A stretch of 64,000 nt of DNA from Guillardia theta CCMP2712 (GCF_000315625.1 NW_005434671.1:1103170-1167169); one strand, 5' to 3'. Positions 29,856-43,093 are shown, numbered from the stretch's first letter. Made by a program: numbers and translations. Notes: generated by a model from the sequence alone, not told the origin.

Positions 29856-32045
29856 GGTCTCCACAACTCCTTGCTTCGAGAGGTGTGCAAGAGGCTGGAG
29901 ATTTCAAGCAAATTGCCGGCAGAGAGCATCGTGAACGAAGGCGACGAGGAGAGAGGAGGACTTGTGAATGTTTCTTGTGAAGTGAATGTGGCCATGGTGC
30001 AGGCGGACACGTGGTATCTCATCATCTCCGGGGAGGCGCATATCAAGCTTCAACGAGAAGCTCTGTGAGGATGAAGCTGCTGTAAGAGAGCCCTGCTGAG
30101 ACGTGCTTGCAGTTCCTGCGTCGAGATGGCGACACTGAGCGAAGGGATGGGGTGATGTCGTATATCCATGCAGCACGCAAGTTTGATCTTCAACAAGGTT
30201 CGGAGAGTTTGGGCTGATCTACGAGCAACCAAGATCTGCAAGTGTTTATGCTGGCATGGAGGGTACCGTGATGGCTAAGGTAGTTGTGTTGGACGGTGGT
30301 ATGAGGTCCTTATTCTCGTGTTAGTTGTCGAGAGATGATTACTGCAAGCTGCTCAAGGTGATTTGACTCTGTCTCAAGTCTCAGAACTCACCTGCTCCAT
30401 CAAGGAGCACCACAGACGACTGCTGTTTGCGACGTTCCAACAGAAGCTTGACTTCCTCTCTCAGTCGAAAGTTTTCTCAATCCTTCCAGGTGTGTACACT
30501 GTCACGGTCATAATTGTGCACTTACCAGATGATGGAAGAAAATGCTCTGATCTCCCTGTCCTACCTCTTCTTCTTCAAGTCTGTTCCTAAGGGTGAGATT
30601 TGCTACAACTCATCGCCGAGTGATGTAAGAATCGCCTCTGCTGGGTTGTTTCATCTCACAACCGCTCAGGCAGCGCTGACCTTCGTCTTCGAGGGGCAAT
30701 GTTCATGTTGGTATCAGGTAGTTCTTTGTCCTCAGCAGCCTGGTCTCACTCAGGACAAGGTCGACGACATTGTTGTCAATCTCACAGTCGACAAAGGTTT
30801 CGTTTTCGGCCCCATGTGCTCGCCGGTAGCTCAACCCCCGACATGGTTTGGCTGACTGCTCGCAGAATCAGCTCCTCCGGATCAAAGCGTGCGAGGAGAG
30901 CAACGTCCAGCTGCTTGTTGCTGACTCGCTCGATGTGGCTCTGCTCAAGTATGGAGGAGACATGCTGCGCGAGCTATCGAAGCGAAGAGCAGGTGTGAGG
31001 ACAAGAGGCTAGCAAGGGAGCAGGAATGAAGGGAGGGGAAGGGTGGGGGTAGACCGTTTGGAAGCAGAGGGCAGAGAGGCTGGAGAAATCAAAGTAGACC
31101 AGATTCTGCGAGCAAACTGAAGAAAGATGGAAGGAGGAGCCACTGACTGAGATGATGTTTGGTTTCAAACAGAGGAGACCAACAACCTTTTGCAGCGAGC
31201 AAGTCAAGTTGGGTTTTTGTCGAGGAGACTGAAGTTGGACAATCTGAAGACGAAAGAGATGGAGATGATTGAAGAGATCCGATCATTGTCACCGATGCTG
31301 AAGCGGAAGAATAGGAGAACAAGATCTCCTACAAAGCTGCTGCCGATGACGAAGCCGGAGCACAAGAAGGAAGTTGTCGTTCTGTTCCTCAACAGAACTT
31401 TCTCGGTACTCAATGTCTGAACATTTCTGATGATTGGTTGACTTCAGCCCGATCAGACGCTCAACATCCAGGCAGGCGATCGAAGAACGATCCGCCTGAA
31501 GGACTACATGAGGATAGAGGTCGCAAGATGCCTCCTGTAACGCGCATGTTGACAAGGTGTTGCGATGTTGATCCGTTTCTTTCAGCATCCCGCAATCATG
31601 CATCAATGTTCTCGACATCTCGGTGTTCGGTGGACAAGTGAAGGAGGCAAACCACAACTTGACTGACCTGCAGGTTCCAAGATGTCACGCAGCAAGGTCT
31701 ACATCTCCATCGATTTGCAGAAAGATTCCCAGGACAGCGACGGGATTCCAAATCTCATCGCGTATCTGCTCGAGCAGATTTCAAATCTAGAGAGCCCGCT
31801 TCACAGGGCAAAGAGGTCTGTTCGAATCTCCTGCCCACCTTCCTAGCTTGACGCGAGTGTGAAGCATGCACGGGCTGTTTGCGGGGATTTACTGCCGAGA
31901 CAACAAGAGCTCAAACATCCTGACAACCATCGGAACATGTTTGATCGTTGAGAGAGTCTTCGACAACCCTTTCGAGTTCGTCGAGCCTGTTGATGAGTGG
32001 GTCGTCCGGATGAACAGCCTCTGCCCGATCTCCTCAACCATATGA
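29856..32045 (+). CDS. protein with tandem cyclic-nucleotide-binding domains
   Basis: Plus-strand multi-exon gene with its 5' end unresolved. First CNB domain: LLREVCKRLEISSKLPAESI, GDEERGGL spliced to ADTWYLIISGEAHIKL, then the phosphate-binding cassette FGEFGLIYEQPRSASVYAG. Second CNB: RRLLFATFQQKLDFLSQSKV, LSYLFFFKSVPKGEICY, GAMFMLVSG, DKGFVFGP, and a C-helix-like CEESNVQLLVADSLDVALL. The C-terminal exons (MSRSKVYISIDLQKD, PNLIAYLLEQISNLESP, HGLFAGIYCRDNKSSNILTT, ILTTIGTCLIVERVFDNPFE) are not a kinase or channel and match nothing I know. The cassette suggests cAMP/cGMP binding, though only one Arg and no full GE...RAA consensus is seen in the second domain. It ends 128 bp before the prolidase stop. 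Confidence 0.68.
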
Positions 32046-32173
32046 CAAGTGCGCACCTGCTCCTCTATAGAGCATGCGCGGAGAACGCAGAGAGTCAACT
32101 CAACAGATACATGCAAGTTCAACAGATCGCCTGTTTTGTCCTGCACGTTTTTCTTCCTCACTCTTCTCGTCTC

Positions 32174-35100
32174 TTACAAGTTCTTTCGTGGGATAGGATA
32201 GTCTGAGTCAGCGATAGGAAAATCGGAGCCTGCCATGACAGCTTCGATCTCCTTCACCTGCAACCAGCTCTCAGGGATACTGTTCGTCTTGCAAACAATC
32301 TCCCAAACCGTGCGAGGAACGTTGGTCATCAACTCAATCCCGTCTTTTGTGACAATCACGTTGTCTTCAATACGACATCCACCGAAGTTGAACCTGCGAC
32401 AACAAGCTCGTCATATCATGAACATCATACCATGTCATATCATATTCATCAGATAACGTCATGTCATGCCATGTCATGTCATGTCAATTCTTATCACGCA
32501 AGGAGCATCAAAACGATCATCTCCCAAATCGCATCAGTTGACACTTCTCAGCAACAACTTTCACATCAAATACACACATGCTCAGCAGCTTCTCTTCGCA
32601 CAAGAGCTTCTTCTTCGTTTCATCCTGCACATCTCTTATCATCCTCGAGCAAGTGCTCATTCGACTCACCTTGAGGGCTGGATCGAGTAGTGCAGGAATG
32701 AAATAACATCCAGGTTCGACGGTAAGCACCATCCCCTGTAGATAACCATTCACATAATTCTCCGCCCTGCTTCTCGTCACTCTCCAACCCCACCCTCCCT
32801 TGCTCGTTCCCTGCCATTGTCCTGCTCGTATCTTCCTCGTCCTCGTTCTCGTCCTCGTCCTCGTCCTCGTCCTCTCATACCTCAAGAAGCTGTCGATTCA
32901 TCCTGAGCGACTTGAATCGCTCGACACCCTTCGGGTAACCGCCGACGTCATGGGTGTCGATCCCCATGAGATGACCGAGGCCGTGAGGCATGAACAGTCC
33001 GGGGATCTGCCAGCGAGTGAGGCAGGGGAGGAAGGGACTGAATTTCCTCACCTTAGCAGCGATAATTTCTTCCATGGAACCTTTCAAGTATCCATGTTTG
33101 AGGAGCTGAAGACGGTCAGAGGAGCACACCGATACACGGCATCTCACATGTTCAGCGATCGTGTTCTCTGCCAGGTCGTGCATATCTCTCCACTCCACGC
33201 CCGGTTTCCTGCAAGCCATCAACATGCCGCGTGAACTCGACAGGCTCGTTACATGCTCTTCATCACACGCACAGTCGCATCCAACACGCCTTCGTAGATT
33301 CCCTTCTTGACTTCATCAAACTGTTGAGGTCATCGTAGCGTCATCATCAGGGCCCGTTGACATGTCAGTTGCTCACTTTTCCGCAGGCAGGGAAGGAGCA
33401 TGTGATGTCGGAGGCATAACCTGGTATCCCTGCTCAGATGCGAGATGCGAATCTGCCACTGGCAAAGAGAGCTCACAGTAGTATTCGTTCCCCATGTCAT
33501 TCAATATCATCTCATCTGCCATAAGCTTGCGATTGTTGGGCTGTTATGGCAGACAGGTCACAGATCAAAGGCGCACGGCTAGTTGAATGAAAAGTTGCTC
33601 ACTGCTCCCGCATGGCCGTAATGAAGGACAGCTGCGTTGGCGCCACATCCGCAGATCGCAGTGTAAGAAGCCTGGTAAAGCTTCGATGAGAAGGAGAAGG
33701 AGAAGGAGATACAATCACGTGTCTCATTCCTCCATTGAAATAACAGTAGTGCAAGAAATCAGCTTCCATCTGCTCTCAAGCATCAAAAATGGAACTGGAA
33801 GCAAGTTTTTCACCTGATATTCCATCATGTCTGGTTTCACCTGTGCAGCAACAACAGTCAGCGATCAAGACGGAGAGTCATGACGACAAATCACTTTCTG
33901 CATGACTGTGATGTGCGCTTTGCTGCTGACACGATTTGCAAACTTCAAGACTTCGAGCTCGGCGCTAGTCTTCGTCACGCTGGACATGGCGAGTAAGAGA
34001 GAAGATAAGATAAACTAAGGAGCAAGAGAGCATGAGGGAGGAGGATTGAGGAGGAGACACAGAGAAAGACGGGGAAGGGGAAGAAGAAAGGAGCAAGAGA
34101 GCATGAGGGAGGAGGATTGAGGAGGAGACACAGAGAAAGACGGGGAAGGGGGAGAAGAAAGGAGCAATACCGAGCTTCGAACAGTGCAGGATGCAGGATC
34201 TCAAGGTCACAAGGGAATGCCTCAATTCCGTCAAAGTGTGCGGGTTTCCCGACAGATCTGAAACAGGGAGATGGTCAGGTGCAGGCAGTCACAAACATGA
34301 GAAGATGCGGCACTTGCTGTCTGAGTTGACGCCGTTGTAGAGATAAATCTTCGTAGGAGAACAAGAAGTGAAGAAATCCTTGATCTGATCGGTATACATG
34401 ACCTGAGCTAGTTGAGAAGCCGAACTTTGTGAAAACACGTCAAAAACCTTGTCAACTTCGTACTTGACTTTGAAATCTTCTAGACTAGCAATGCTCCCCA
34501 TCCAAACAGCATATTCCTGTAGAGACATCACAAACAAGACATCATACAGGGGTCTCCATATCGTCGAGGTGTACCGAAGGCAAACGGGGAACAAACAGGA
34601 TACTCTCCCCCGAGTCGACCATCAATGCTCCAAAGCAGTCTGCAAACAATATCTGAGACAAGACAAAGGTCTCAAGAGGAGAAAACCGACCTGGTTCAGC
34701 GACACCGAACACGTAATGAAAGTTGGACTCCTGCAATGATACGAGTGAACGAAGAAAAATTGAAAATGAACCACTCGATGTCAAGTTAGCTTGATGCATA
34801 TCAAGTGCCCAACAATGGGGATTGAAAGCCCTCCCCCAACACATGCGCTTACTTGTCGGAAAAGCTCTTCATGATCGGTATCGTCCCTTTCGAAACCTCC
34901 ATCAGCACACAAACCTGACGAGATTTCGCTTTGAATACCTGCACCTCGAAACTCCTCCGGCGAGGAACGCGACGGATCCGAGAACAGCGCCAAGCTGCTT
35001 CATGTTCTTGGAGCAAAATGTCATCCTCTTCCTCTTCCTTGTCCTCTTTGTCCTCTTCGTCTTCTGCACTTCCCGTCCCCGCCTCACTCACCTTGATGAC

Positions 35101-35339
35101 TTTGTTTCGGGTCTCCTTGTGAAGAGAACGCGGGACTGCAAGAGTGTTGCCGCCCTGCCAGTAGTGCGAGGGTCCAGGTACTGACAAAACAACAAGGATC
35201 AGGACCATGAACACACCATGAGCGGGGGATGCGGGAGGAGCAAAATGTAGAAAAAGGAGTTTTGCATGCATCTGGACAAACTTGGACCTGAGGCGGTGGG
35301 CCAACCAGCAACCATCATGGGATTCTCCATATGATACAT
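32174..35339 (-). CDS. PEPD: Xaa-Pro dipeptidase (prolidase), peptidase M24
   Basis: Minus-strand gene of roughly ten exons from about 35339 to the stop at 32174. Motifs in order: [169 protein letters not shown], and VPRTVWEI. All five metal ligands of the pita-bread fold are present: two Asp (NDMG, SDIT), His in MPHGLGH, Glu in VEPGCYF, and Glu in RIEDN. It hydrolyses dipeptides with C-terminal proline, with Mn as usual cofactor. No targeting peptide seen, so cytosolic. Introns as short as 42 nt; one holds a 72-bp tandem duplication. Start inferred ([12 protein letters not shown]). Confidence 0.92.
32826..32876. repeat. (CGTCCT)n array in prolidase intron
   Basis: About eight CGTCCT/CGTTCT units between prolidase exons. 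Confidence 0.85.
34018..34170. repeat. two-copy tandem repeat of about 72 bp in prolidase intron
   Basis: Block beginning GGAGCAAGAGAGCATGAGGG is repeated once in direct orientation with one or two changes. Confidence 0.9.
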
Positions 35340-36003
35340 CTTGCCGAAACTTGATCCTCAGCTCTGATGAGAATACGTCAGGACGCCATTCGTTCAAGGG
35401 GTTGGTTTCTCATATCGGGTAGTTGTTTCTTCTACAAACTCTTCCATTCAACTGATTCACCAATGCTCCACCTTCTACTCAACCGTGTGAAGGTCAGCAT
35501 CACATCTACTATCATCGACCATTGGATTGATATCAGCTGTTTCCTCCATGTCGTCTCCATCTTTGTCGCCATCTCGATCGCCTCCCTCCCTCCTAACAGG
35601 ACCAAACGCCCTGCAAGCGGCTGTATGGGATGGGGAGGGTAAGTTCTTCTAAATCGTAAATGCTGTCCCTCACAAAGTACTATCAACTATACTGAGGTTA
35701 GCTCGATTTAGTAATACATATAAAAGAAAGATCGAGCTGGGCATTGACCAACATGGTGACGTCAACTTGAAGGGGAAGGGGGGGAAGAGAAGGAGCAGAG
35801 GAACGGGCAGAGGCAGGGACGTATGCAGACGTACAGGTAGGAAGAAGGAGGAACAAGTGGAAGAAGTGAGAAGTGGGAGGGTGGGAGCGGGAAGAGTCAG
35901 GCCAGCAGATCAAAGGCAACGAATATCGAATGGCAGAACTGTGCAGTTGAGGAGGCAGGAAAGCAAGCACCGGGTCCTTGCAGAAGGTTGAGCAGGGAAA
36001 CAA
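35340..36003. other. divergent intergenic region
   Basis: About 660 bp between the prolidase start (-) and the methyltransferase start (+). Purine-rich between 35770 and 35960. No gene recognised. Confidence 0.4.
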
Positions 36004-38040
36004 TGGCATGCGATCACAGGAAGTCGCATGACCATGTGCGATGCAGGACTGTCCCCCGCCTAGTCATGGCGAGGGCGTTTCTCTTCGGCGTTGCTATTGG
36101 GTTCGCGACCTTGAGCGCATACCAGCTGTGGAACCATCGAAACTCCAGCAGCATGCGGATGAATAGACATCGATCGTCTCTTAGCAGGTGGTCCAAGATC
36201 CAAGGAAACAGGACCAAGGAAGGTCATCGTGGACACACCAGGGACTACATGGCTGTATGCGACATACAACGGCCTGAGAACTGGGTTGTGGATATGAAGT
36301 ACGAGGCCTCGAGCGAGGAGTCTGATAGCGTCAAGAAGAAGCGTTTCTTCGTCAGCGTTCATGATCCTTCGATCGACACGGTGATCAGCAAAGGGATACT
36401 GGATGGAATATGGGGTCCAAAGGAGAAGTACCCCAGTGTTACAGAGATGTTCTCTATCTGCAAGTTTGCAGGGAGTAAGAAGACTGGGAGACCCTACCGT
36501 CTTGATTGCGGGAACGGCAAAGTTTTCGTGGAAGGGGGAGCTGCCATCGGAATGGTTGTTTCTATCGAACCCACTCTCTGTAAACTATGTCACTGACAAG
36601 GTGTTCACTTAGGTTAGCTTGTACATGGCTGCACGCGGCATGCGAGTCTATTCCTATGACGTGATGACAGGTGTCTTGACTTGACTTTGAGACTGATGGA
36701 GCACAGGCTGTAAAAGACAACGTAGAGCGCATCACGGAAAGCGCATGCATGAATGGTGTCCGTCATTGTACCCACGTGAACAACTCCTTCCATGCGAATG
36801 GCTGAGTTGCTGAGATGGAGAAATATGTTTGCAGAGAAGATTGAAGCATGAGAAGTTGAACAAAGGAGGCAAGATCAGCCGCAAGAGTAAGTTTCATTCT
36901 GACCTGCACGGCTCTGATGCGATTTGGAAGAGCGAAAAGAGATTTCCTCTGAATGTCGAAACTCAAGCCTTTGGGGCCACTTTTCTCCATCAAGATTCAA
37001 AGTGAAAAAAACATGATTGATGTTCGCTTTTCATTTGTGTTGATTTGATTGTATAGATCCGACAAAATCTGATTGGAGAGAGGACGGCAAACACCACAGC
37101 TGGGAAGGTATCAAACAACATAGCAACTTGCACTGTTTGTAATTTGATCTTCTATCCAGATGCACAAGCTGCAGACGCAGCCTGGGAATCTTGCAGCCAT
37201 CGAACTGGGGGGTGGTGTAGTGACAACAGAGGTGTGTCCGTATGGCCTCGCAGTCCTGCGTAACGGATCTTTTCTCAGGCCTCGTTGATCACTGTCGATG
37301 AGGACGTTAAGAGCAGACAGGTGAGAGAGTGAGCTCTGAGGGTGAACCTGAGAGGCATGGCGAAGATCGAGATGCTTCACTTGTCCGGGGGATACAGCAC
37401 ACAAGGGTATATCTCTGTTCGTTTCTACAAGTTTCGTGAGAGAAATGTCAAAGACCATGGAGCGAGCTGAATGCCATGCGGGGGGCAAAATCCTTCTTTG
37501 AGAAGCGAAGGTGCTTTGAGGCATGGTTGGGGTTTCAATTTCTGATGTTTGTCTGGTAAGGATCAAGAATGTGCTCTTTCTCCGTTACTACGGAGAGAGC
37601 CAGGTCTGCTGCTCACTTGCTGGTTGAAACTGAGCTCACTAGATGCGCACAGGAGGGTAAAGACAAGATGGTGTGAATGAGCATTGGATGATCTTTGATG
37701 CTCGACAGGCAGATCTGACTCCATCTCATAGGCGAAGGAGATCGTCGAATTCCTGCAAGGCTACGGGTTTGAGTTCTACAACGTCGAGCAATCAAGTTGC
37801 ACGACTACCGCTCCTACCTCGTTTGCGCTGAATGGATTTGATGCAGGAGAGGGAGACGGCAATACCCCTCCTAAATGGATTCCACCCAGCGAGGTAAGTG
37901 GGGCTGTGTGATGCTGGAACAACAATTGAACCTTGAAACAGGTTATGAGCTACGTGATGCAACCCCGAGACTATGGTGCACACCCCCGTATTCTTGCGTC
38001 GTTGGGGAAGTCCCATGTAAACAAAACAAGACACAACTAA
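36004..38040 (+). CDS. FkbM-like SAM-dependent methyltransferase, type II membrane protein
   Basis: Plus-strand gene, at least seven exons. The start at 36004 gives a short basic N-terminus and one TM (MARAFLFGVAIGFATLSAYQLW), then a stem region and DPSIDTVISKGILDGIWGPK. The methyltransferase core spans an intron: VFVEGGAAIGM joined to VSLYMAARGMRVYSYDVMT and VKDNVERITESACMNG, matching the FkbM motif I (usually DVGANIG) and post-I acidic loop. Here the usual Asp-Val-Gly-Ala is replaced by Val-Glu-Gly-Gly. Later exons include IVEFLQGYGFEFYNVEQS and the final exon VMSYVMQPRDYGAHPRIL, ending at 38040. Golgi/ER glycan methylation is inferred from topology only. Middle exons (37080-37700) are approximate. 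Confidence 0.62.
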
Positions 38041-38239
38041 CTGGTGCAGTCTCTATGAAAATGACTGGAGTCCTTAGCAATAATAAAAGTAAACGAGTCG
38101 TGTAGCAGAAGACAGGACAGCTTCGCAAGATATTGTTTATTCTTCTATGAAACAGGCGCACGGGAAAATTCCACTAAAGAAGTACAGCAAGCCGCACACA
38201 AAAAAAGGAGGATAATGCAATTTACAATGCTTGTAGCAC

Positions 38240-38563
38240 TCAATGGTCGGTGCGTCGACGAGTAGTACGCATTCTCATGCAGACGTAGTTGGCATAGTCG
38301 TGCCAGAGGGGATCTGTGCAGTACTCATCCGTGCGACTATCATTTGATCCCGTAGAGGGAACACGGCAGAGAGGAGCTTTGTCAAGATCCATGGAGGTCT
38401 TTGATTCTTCATCACACATCCTGGGGTCAGAAGCACAGGATTCATCCCCTCTGTTTCGCTTTCCATCATGCTCCTTGTCCGCAACAATGGGAGGAAGCGT
38501 GCAAAAGAACTGATCGAAGGCGTCCTTCTGGAGGGGCTTTATCGTAGTAGCGCTGCAGCTCAT
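38240..38563 (-). CDS. small hypothetical protein
   Basis: Single 107-codon frame starting MSCSATTIKPLQKDAFDQFF. It is hydrophilic, Cys-containing and Asp/Arg-rich, with no signal peptide or family resemblance. The N-terminal TLPPIV region looks protein-like; the rest may be chance. Immediately upstream sequence is purine-rich. Confidence 0.38.
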   Translation of the reverse strand: MSCSATTIKPLQKDAFDQFFCTLPPIVADKEHDGKRNRGDESCASDPRMCDEESKTSMDLDKAPLCRVPSTGSNDSRTDEYCTDPLWHDYANYVCMRMRTTRRRTDH

Positions 38564-40411
38564 GGTTTCAATACGGGGAACTGAGGAAATTTTCGAAGGA
38601 AGGTTTCTCTGTGGAGGAGGAAGAAAACTTGTTCTGATCAGCGAAGAGAGCGAGTCGAGCAGGAGGTTGTGTGGGAGGGATTGATGTCAGGAACGACAGT
38701 TGTGTCCGGCTTTATTGGCACATTCCACCACCCCACCCACCCTCCGAGCTCAAAACCTCTTCAATTCCTAATCTGGGTGTTGGAGGTCAGTACCCGTTCA
38801 AGTAACACAATTTTGCACTAATCAAGTTTGGTGGGGTAGTGACCCCTACCACGACGAATGTAGCAAGCCCGCAATCTCGTGCTTCGTCATTAGCTCCTAA
38901 TGACCAAACCGGACCGTTTCTATTTTGGAGCGTTCCATTTAAATAGTTTTATTCTTTGCTCCAAAGCAAGTGATTGGAGCAAAAGGATAGGATGATCGGT
39001 TGCGGATGGTTTCCGTGTCCGTCAGTACCGGTACATGTCAAAGCCATGAATATGGTAGGGTATAGTAATCAGTATCCCGGAACTTATGTGAAAAGGAGTT
39101 ATTTCCATAAAACGAGATATTCGCTTACCTTTTGGATAGACTGGAGGGGTACAAGTCCATCCACCGGGTGGGTAGGGGTCCAGGTAGGGGTCCTTCCGGT
39201 CCAGTCGGACTGGTTTCTGTCAATGTCTCCCACCGAGGCTCTATAGTCAACTAGAAAAACATCACAAAAAGGCCTTATAATCAATACTTTTCAATTGTTC
39301 ACGAATTTCAATGCTCATAGTCATTATCATTCAGGTGTCATAGTCAAAATCTGGTAAATCCGATACAGTGTTGTAGTCAATTGAGTCACGATGGTTCGAC
39401 TGTCATGAAGGCTGGCCCCAAGAGGCTGGCCCCACCCCCTCCACCTGCCTCTTGTACCCCCCGTTTCCCATGCCTCCCTCCATGACCCCCTTTGGCCCGT
39501 TATAGATAGGGGTAACTGAGGCAAATCCAGTACAAACTTTGCAGCCCTTTAAACCCGGCGCTGGTCAGACTGTTCGGCCATGACAATCTGACATGATATG
39601 ACTGGGGCAAACCGGCGGGGCCGCGCTGGTGAGGCTGGGAGGTCAAGGGTGTAAGGGTGGTACTTTTCACATATATCTGCCAATTAAGTAGAAGGGGACC
39701 TCACTGGGACTCCCGGCCCTTGAGGCTCCGAGAGAACTCCGAAACTCGGACAAAGTCAAACGGAGGCCACAGCCAGTTCCCCTTATTAGTACTTGTATGA
39801 CCGTGATGCCTGTGACGTGACGCAACTTTGAGTAAAAGATGACGCCTGCAGCTGAGTCTGGCAGCACCGTTCGTCCGATCGGTCACGGCGCCGGGCCGCG
39901 CGGGCCGCGCCGAGTGCCAGACCGGGCCGGGCTGAACGTTTACTCAAAGGCTAAGTCGTCTGAACCGTTTCACCGCCGCCACGCCCGGGGCGTGACGCCC
40001 GGGGCGTGACGCTTGATCGACTGTTTTTTGCTCAAGTTAAGTTAAAAAAGACTCAGAGTACGAGCCTGACTGCGGCAATCAGGAGAGTCGAGGACCATTC
40101 AATGATTATCATGGCCCCCGCGCCATGATGCCAGCGGCTGCCGCAGTGCGGATGTCCGTCACGGCGCTGTGGCCGCCGCCGCCGGACGAAGGAATGACTC
40201 GGACGTATACGGCGGGCCGGACTCCATTACCGTACGTTTGCTAATAGCTTTACAGTCAATATCCGATTCTGTCCTTCCTGGTACTATCATTTTACCAGGC
40301 TACCGTACTGCTACTGTGGTGTGAGAGATGGGCCCGTGACAGCCTGCACCGTCAAAATTCCGACGGACTCCGCCGGGGATTCCGCACTTGCGAGGTGACA
40401 CGGTATGTGAC
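38564..40411. other. 1.85-kb gene-poor intergenic region with GC island
   Basis: Includes TACCCC/GGGGTA-rich sequence (38700-39200), mixed short frames, and a GC island at 39880-40230 with a tandem CGCCCGGGGCGTGA unit at 39980-40012. No protein, tRNA or transposase signature seen. Confidence 0.5.
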
Positions 40412-42640
40412 TCAAACTCTGTAGCCAGCTTGAATTTGCTTGGCGATGGTCACAAGCTGAATGTTGCTCGTTCCTTCGTAGATTGTTCCGATCTTAGAGT
40501 CGCGGTAGTACCTGGTAGAAATGATCATCGTCATTCAACTCTGGCCGACTCTCAAGCAAGGGAAGTACTTCTCAGCAGGCATGCCCTTCGTAAATCCAAT
40601 ACCACCTAACTGAGCGTGAGTGTCCCATGACTATGATGCTATACAACATCAGAATTACCTAGCCAATCTATGCATTGACTGGCAGTGCTTTGTGCAACTT
40701 CCGTAGCCTGCAATTAGTCAAACGATGAACACGGAAAGTAGGCACCAATCACAAATTGTACCTTCAATTTGGCCATGGCCGCTTCCATCACAAATGGAGC
40801 CTTGGCTTCTTTCAATCTTGCTGCGTTGTACACCAACACCCTACAAGTTCCAACAAGATCAATGCGTTTCCGCCTAATATATACACGAAATACTTCGCGG
40901 CTTCGATTTCCATGAGGGCCCGCGCATATTGAAATTGCATGCCCTTTAAAGATACAATTATTCATACATACTAGTCAAGAAGAATCTTGATAAAAATTGA
41001 ACATAAATCATGTGAGACAGACCTGGAAATCGGCAACGGAACGTCCGAATTGTTTCCTCTCGTGCAAGTCTGCAAACTGGTTATTGAAAAAAAAGATTCG
41101 TGTTGTGGATCACATGGCAGTGTGTTCTCAAAGGCTCCCAGTGCAAGCCCCACCATCTGTGGAAATGAGATAGTTAGGTGACCGTCGCAACTGTTGATGC
41201 CACACTCTAACACACCTGAGCCCCTATTCCGATTCGTCCTTCGTTGAGAAGTTCAATAGCCATCTTGTATCCTTGTCCGCGTTTTCCAAGCATCTGGGCT
41301 GAAAATCAATGGACTCTCGCGGAATTCCACCAGGGCTACCGCATCTTTGGATACTCTGCAATTCTCCAAGGTGACCTCTGCCCAAGACTATGTTAGTACA
41401 ACGAAGACAACAAAATATGGTTTCATGAGGATACCGCATGTCGATGATGCTCTGATTCCTAGTTTGTCTTCCTTCGCGCCAACTGCCTATACCACCAAGT
41501 ATCGAGTCAGCACCTGGAGCGAAAATCTGCAAACCAAAATCATACTATTCCAGGGTTTGACTTGTCAACAATGAACGCAGTGATTCCCTTATGTGCCTAA
41601 ATTCAAGAATCAAAATTTAAGATCAAAGTGATCAACAATGTGAATCGTGAGAACCTCTGAAAAATCAGTGTTGGCAAAAATAATGAAAATTTCGGCTTCT
41701 TTAGAATTCGATATCCAGCTTTTGGTCCCGTTCAAAACCCATTCCTGGTAGTGAATTTCAGATATGAGTGCCAGCAAAGAATGTACTTGACCTGAGATGC
41801 TTCATCCCATTCAGCTTTGGTTTTCAATGCAAATGCATCTGAGCCGCTTCCTGACTCTGACAAGCAGAAGCTGCTGAGAGCCGATTTGCATAATCTTGGG
41901 AAATATTTTTCTTTCTGTTCGGTGGTCGCATATCTGTTGAACGCTGTAATGTTGAGGGTGTTATGGATGTCCACCATGACCGCAACAGCAGGATCTACTT
42001 TGGCTATCTCTTCAATCACCACGCAAGCAGCAGTAAACCCCAGACCCACCCCTCCATACTCTACTGGAGCCTCGATCCCCATTATTCCCATCTCGAAGCA
42101 AGCAGCGATGATTTCGGGGTCCATCACTCCCTTGTCATCCATTTCTCGAACTTTAGGGCCAATAACCTCTTTTGCGAAGGCAGACACATGTTCTTTCAGA
42201 GCGAGCTCCTCCTCTGATAGTGCCGTGACTGCCGGTCGGCTTGTCGGCTCTGGGTCGTGTCTCCTGGCACAGAAAGTACGTCTAGTCTCAACTTTCAAAA
42301 GGCTTCTGTGACAAGGAAATATGCCAATCCGATGGGAAGAAGTGTGATCACAACATAGTTCAATCAAATTCAGGTTTCTCTGCGACCCAAGAAACCATGG
42401 ATGAGCAACGATTGAACGATTGGTGTCGGTTTGTTGTTGATCCGAGGGGCATTTGTCCATGATTTGAGACTCATGATTGGCAGCATTGGCGAGAGATGAA
42501 GACAGGCGAGCAGAAAAGAAACCAGCTGAAAGAGTTGAGACCTTGTGAGAGGATGGAGAAAGGACAAGTCGTCGAGGGAAGGGCATGAACAAGAAATTCC
42601 GCCGCATGCTGCTCCTGCACCAGCGCACTAACAGCCACAA
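40412..42640 (-). CDS. ACADSB: short/branched-chain acyl-CoA dehydrogenase, mitochondrial
   Basis: Minus-strand multi-exon gene. The first exon (42640-41732 region) has an Arg/Ser-rich mitochondrial presequence ([20 protein letters not shown]) and a long poorly conserved leader. The enzyme follows: [145 protein letters not shown], and the terminal [20 protein letters not shown]. The catalytic Glu of the IYEG motif and the FAD-binding GSGSDA are present. It oxidises 2-methyl-branched and short acyl-CoAs in isoleucine/fatty-acid breakdown and passes electrons to ETF. Stop at 40412. Confidence 0.9.
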
Positions 42641-43093
42641 ACCCTATAAAAAAAATGTTTTAGTTGGATTCGTGGGGTTGTACCCAACGGGGGTGCCTTT
42701 GATCCCATGTGGGTCCTTGATGTTTCCATGTTCCAAAAATAATATATGGTTTATCTTGCATTGTGTGGTCGTGCTGGTACAAATCTGCAGATTAAGAGAA
42801 TAAAAAAATTGCTTATCTCATGATTATATGGTTACATTTATGGAATATTTATCGCTTGGGTTGTAAATTGTTTGGTTGGCCGGAAATAGAGGGTAAGGGT
42901 ACTCAACAATGCTGAATTGAGAGGGTGGGTGGGTACTCCTTGTTGCAGGGCAATTTCGCAAGTTGCACCGTAGCGGTACACGTTGCAACTTTCAGAGTTT
43001 CAGAGTTTTAGAGTTTCAGAGTTTCAGAGTTTCAGAGTTTCAGAGTTTCAGAGTTTCAGAGTTTCAAGTGGTTGGCCCTTCGTCAGCCAAACA
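42641..43093. other. divergent intergenic region
   Basis: Between the acyl-CoA dehydrogenase start (-) and the microprotein start (+). Contains a GGGTA-rich patch at 42890-42940 and the octamer repeat. Confidence 0.45.
42987..43062. repeat. (TTTCAGAG)n octanucleotide array
   Basis: About nine copies of TTTCAGAG, one with a T substitution, ending 31 bp before the microprotein ATG. Confidence 0.95.
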
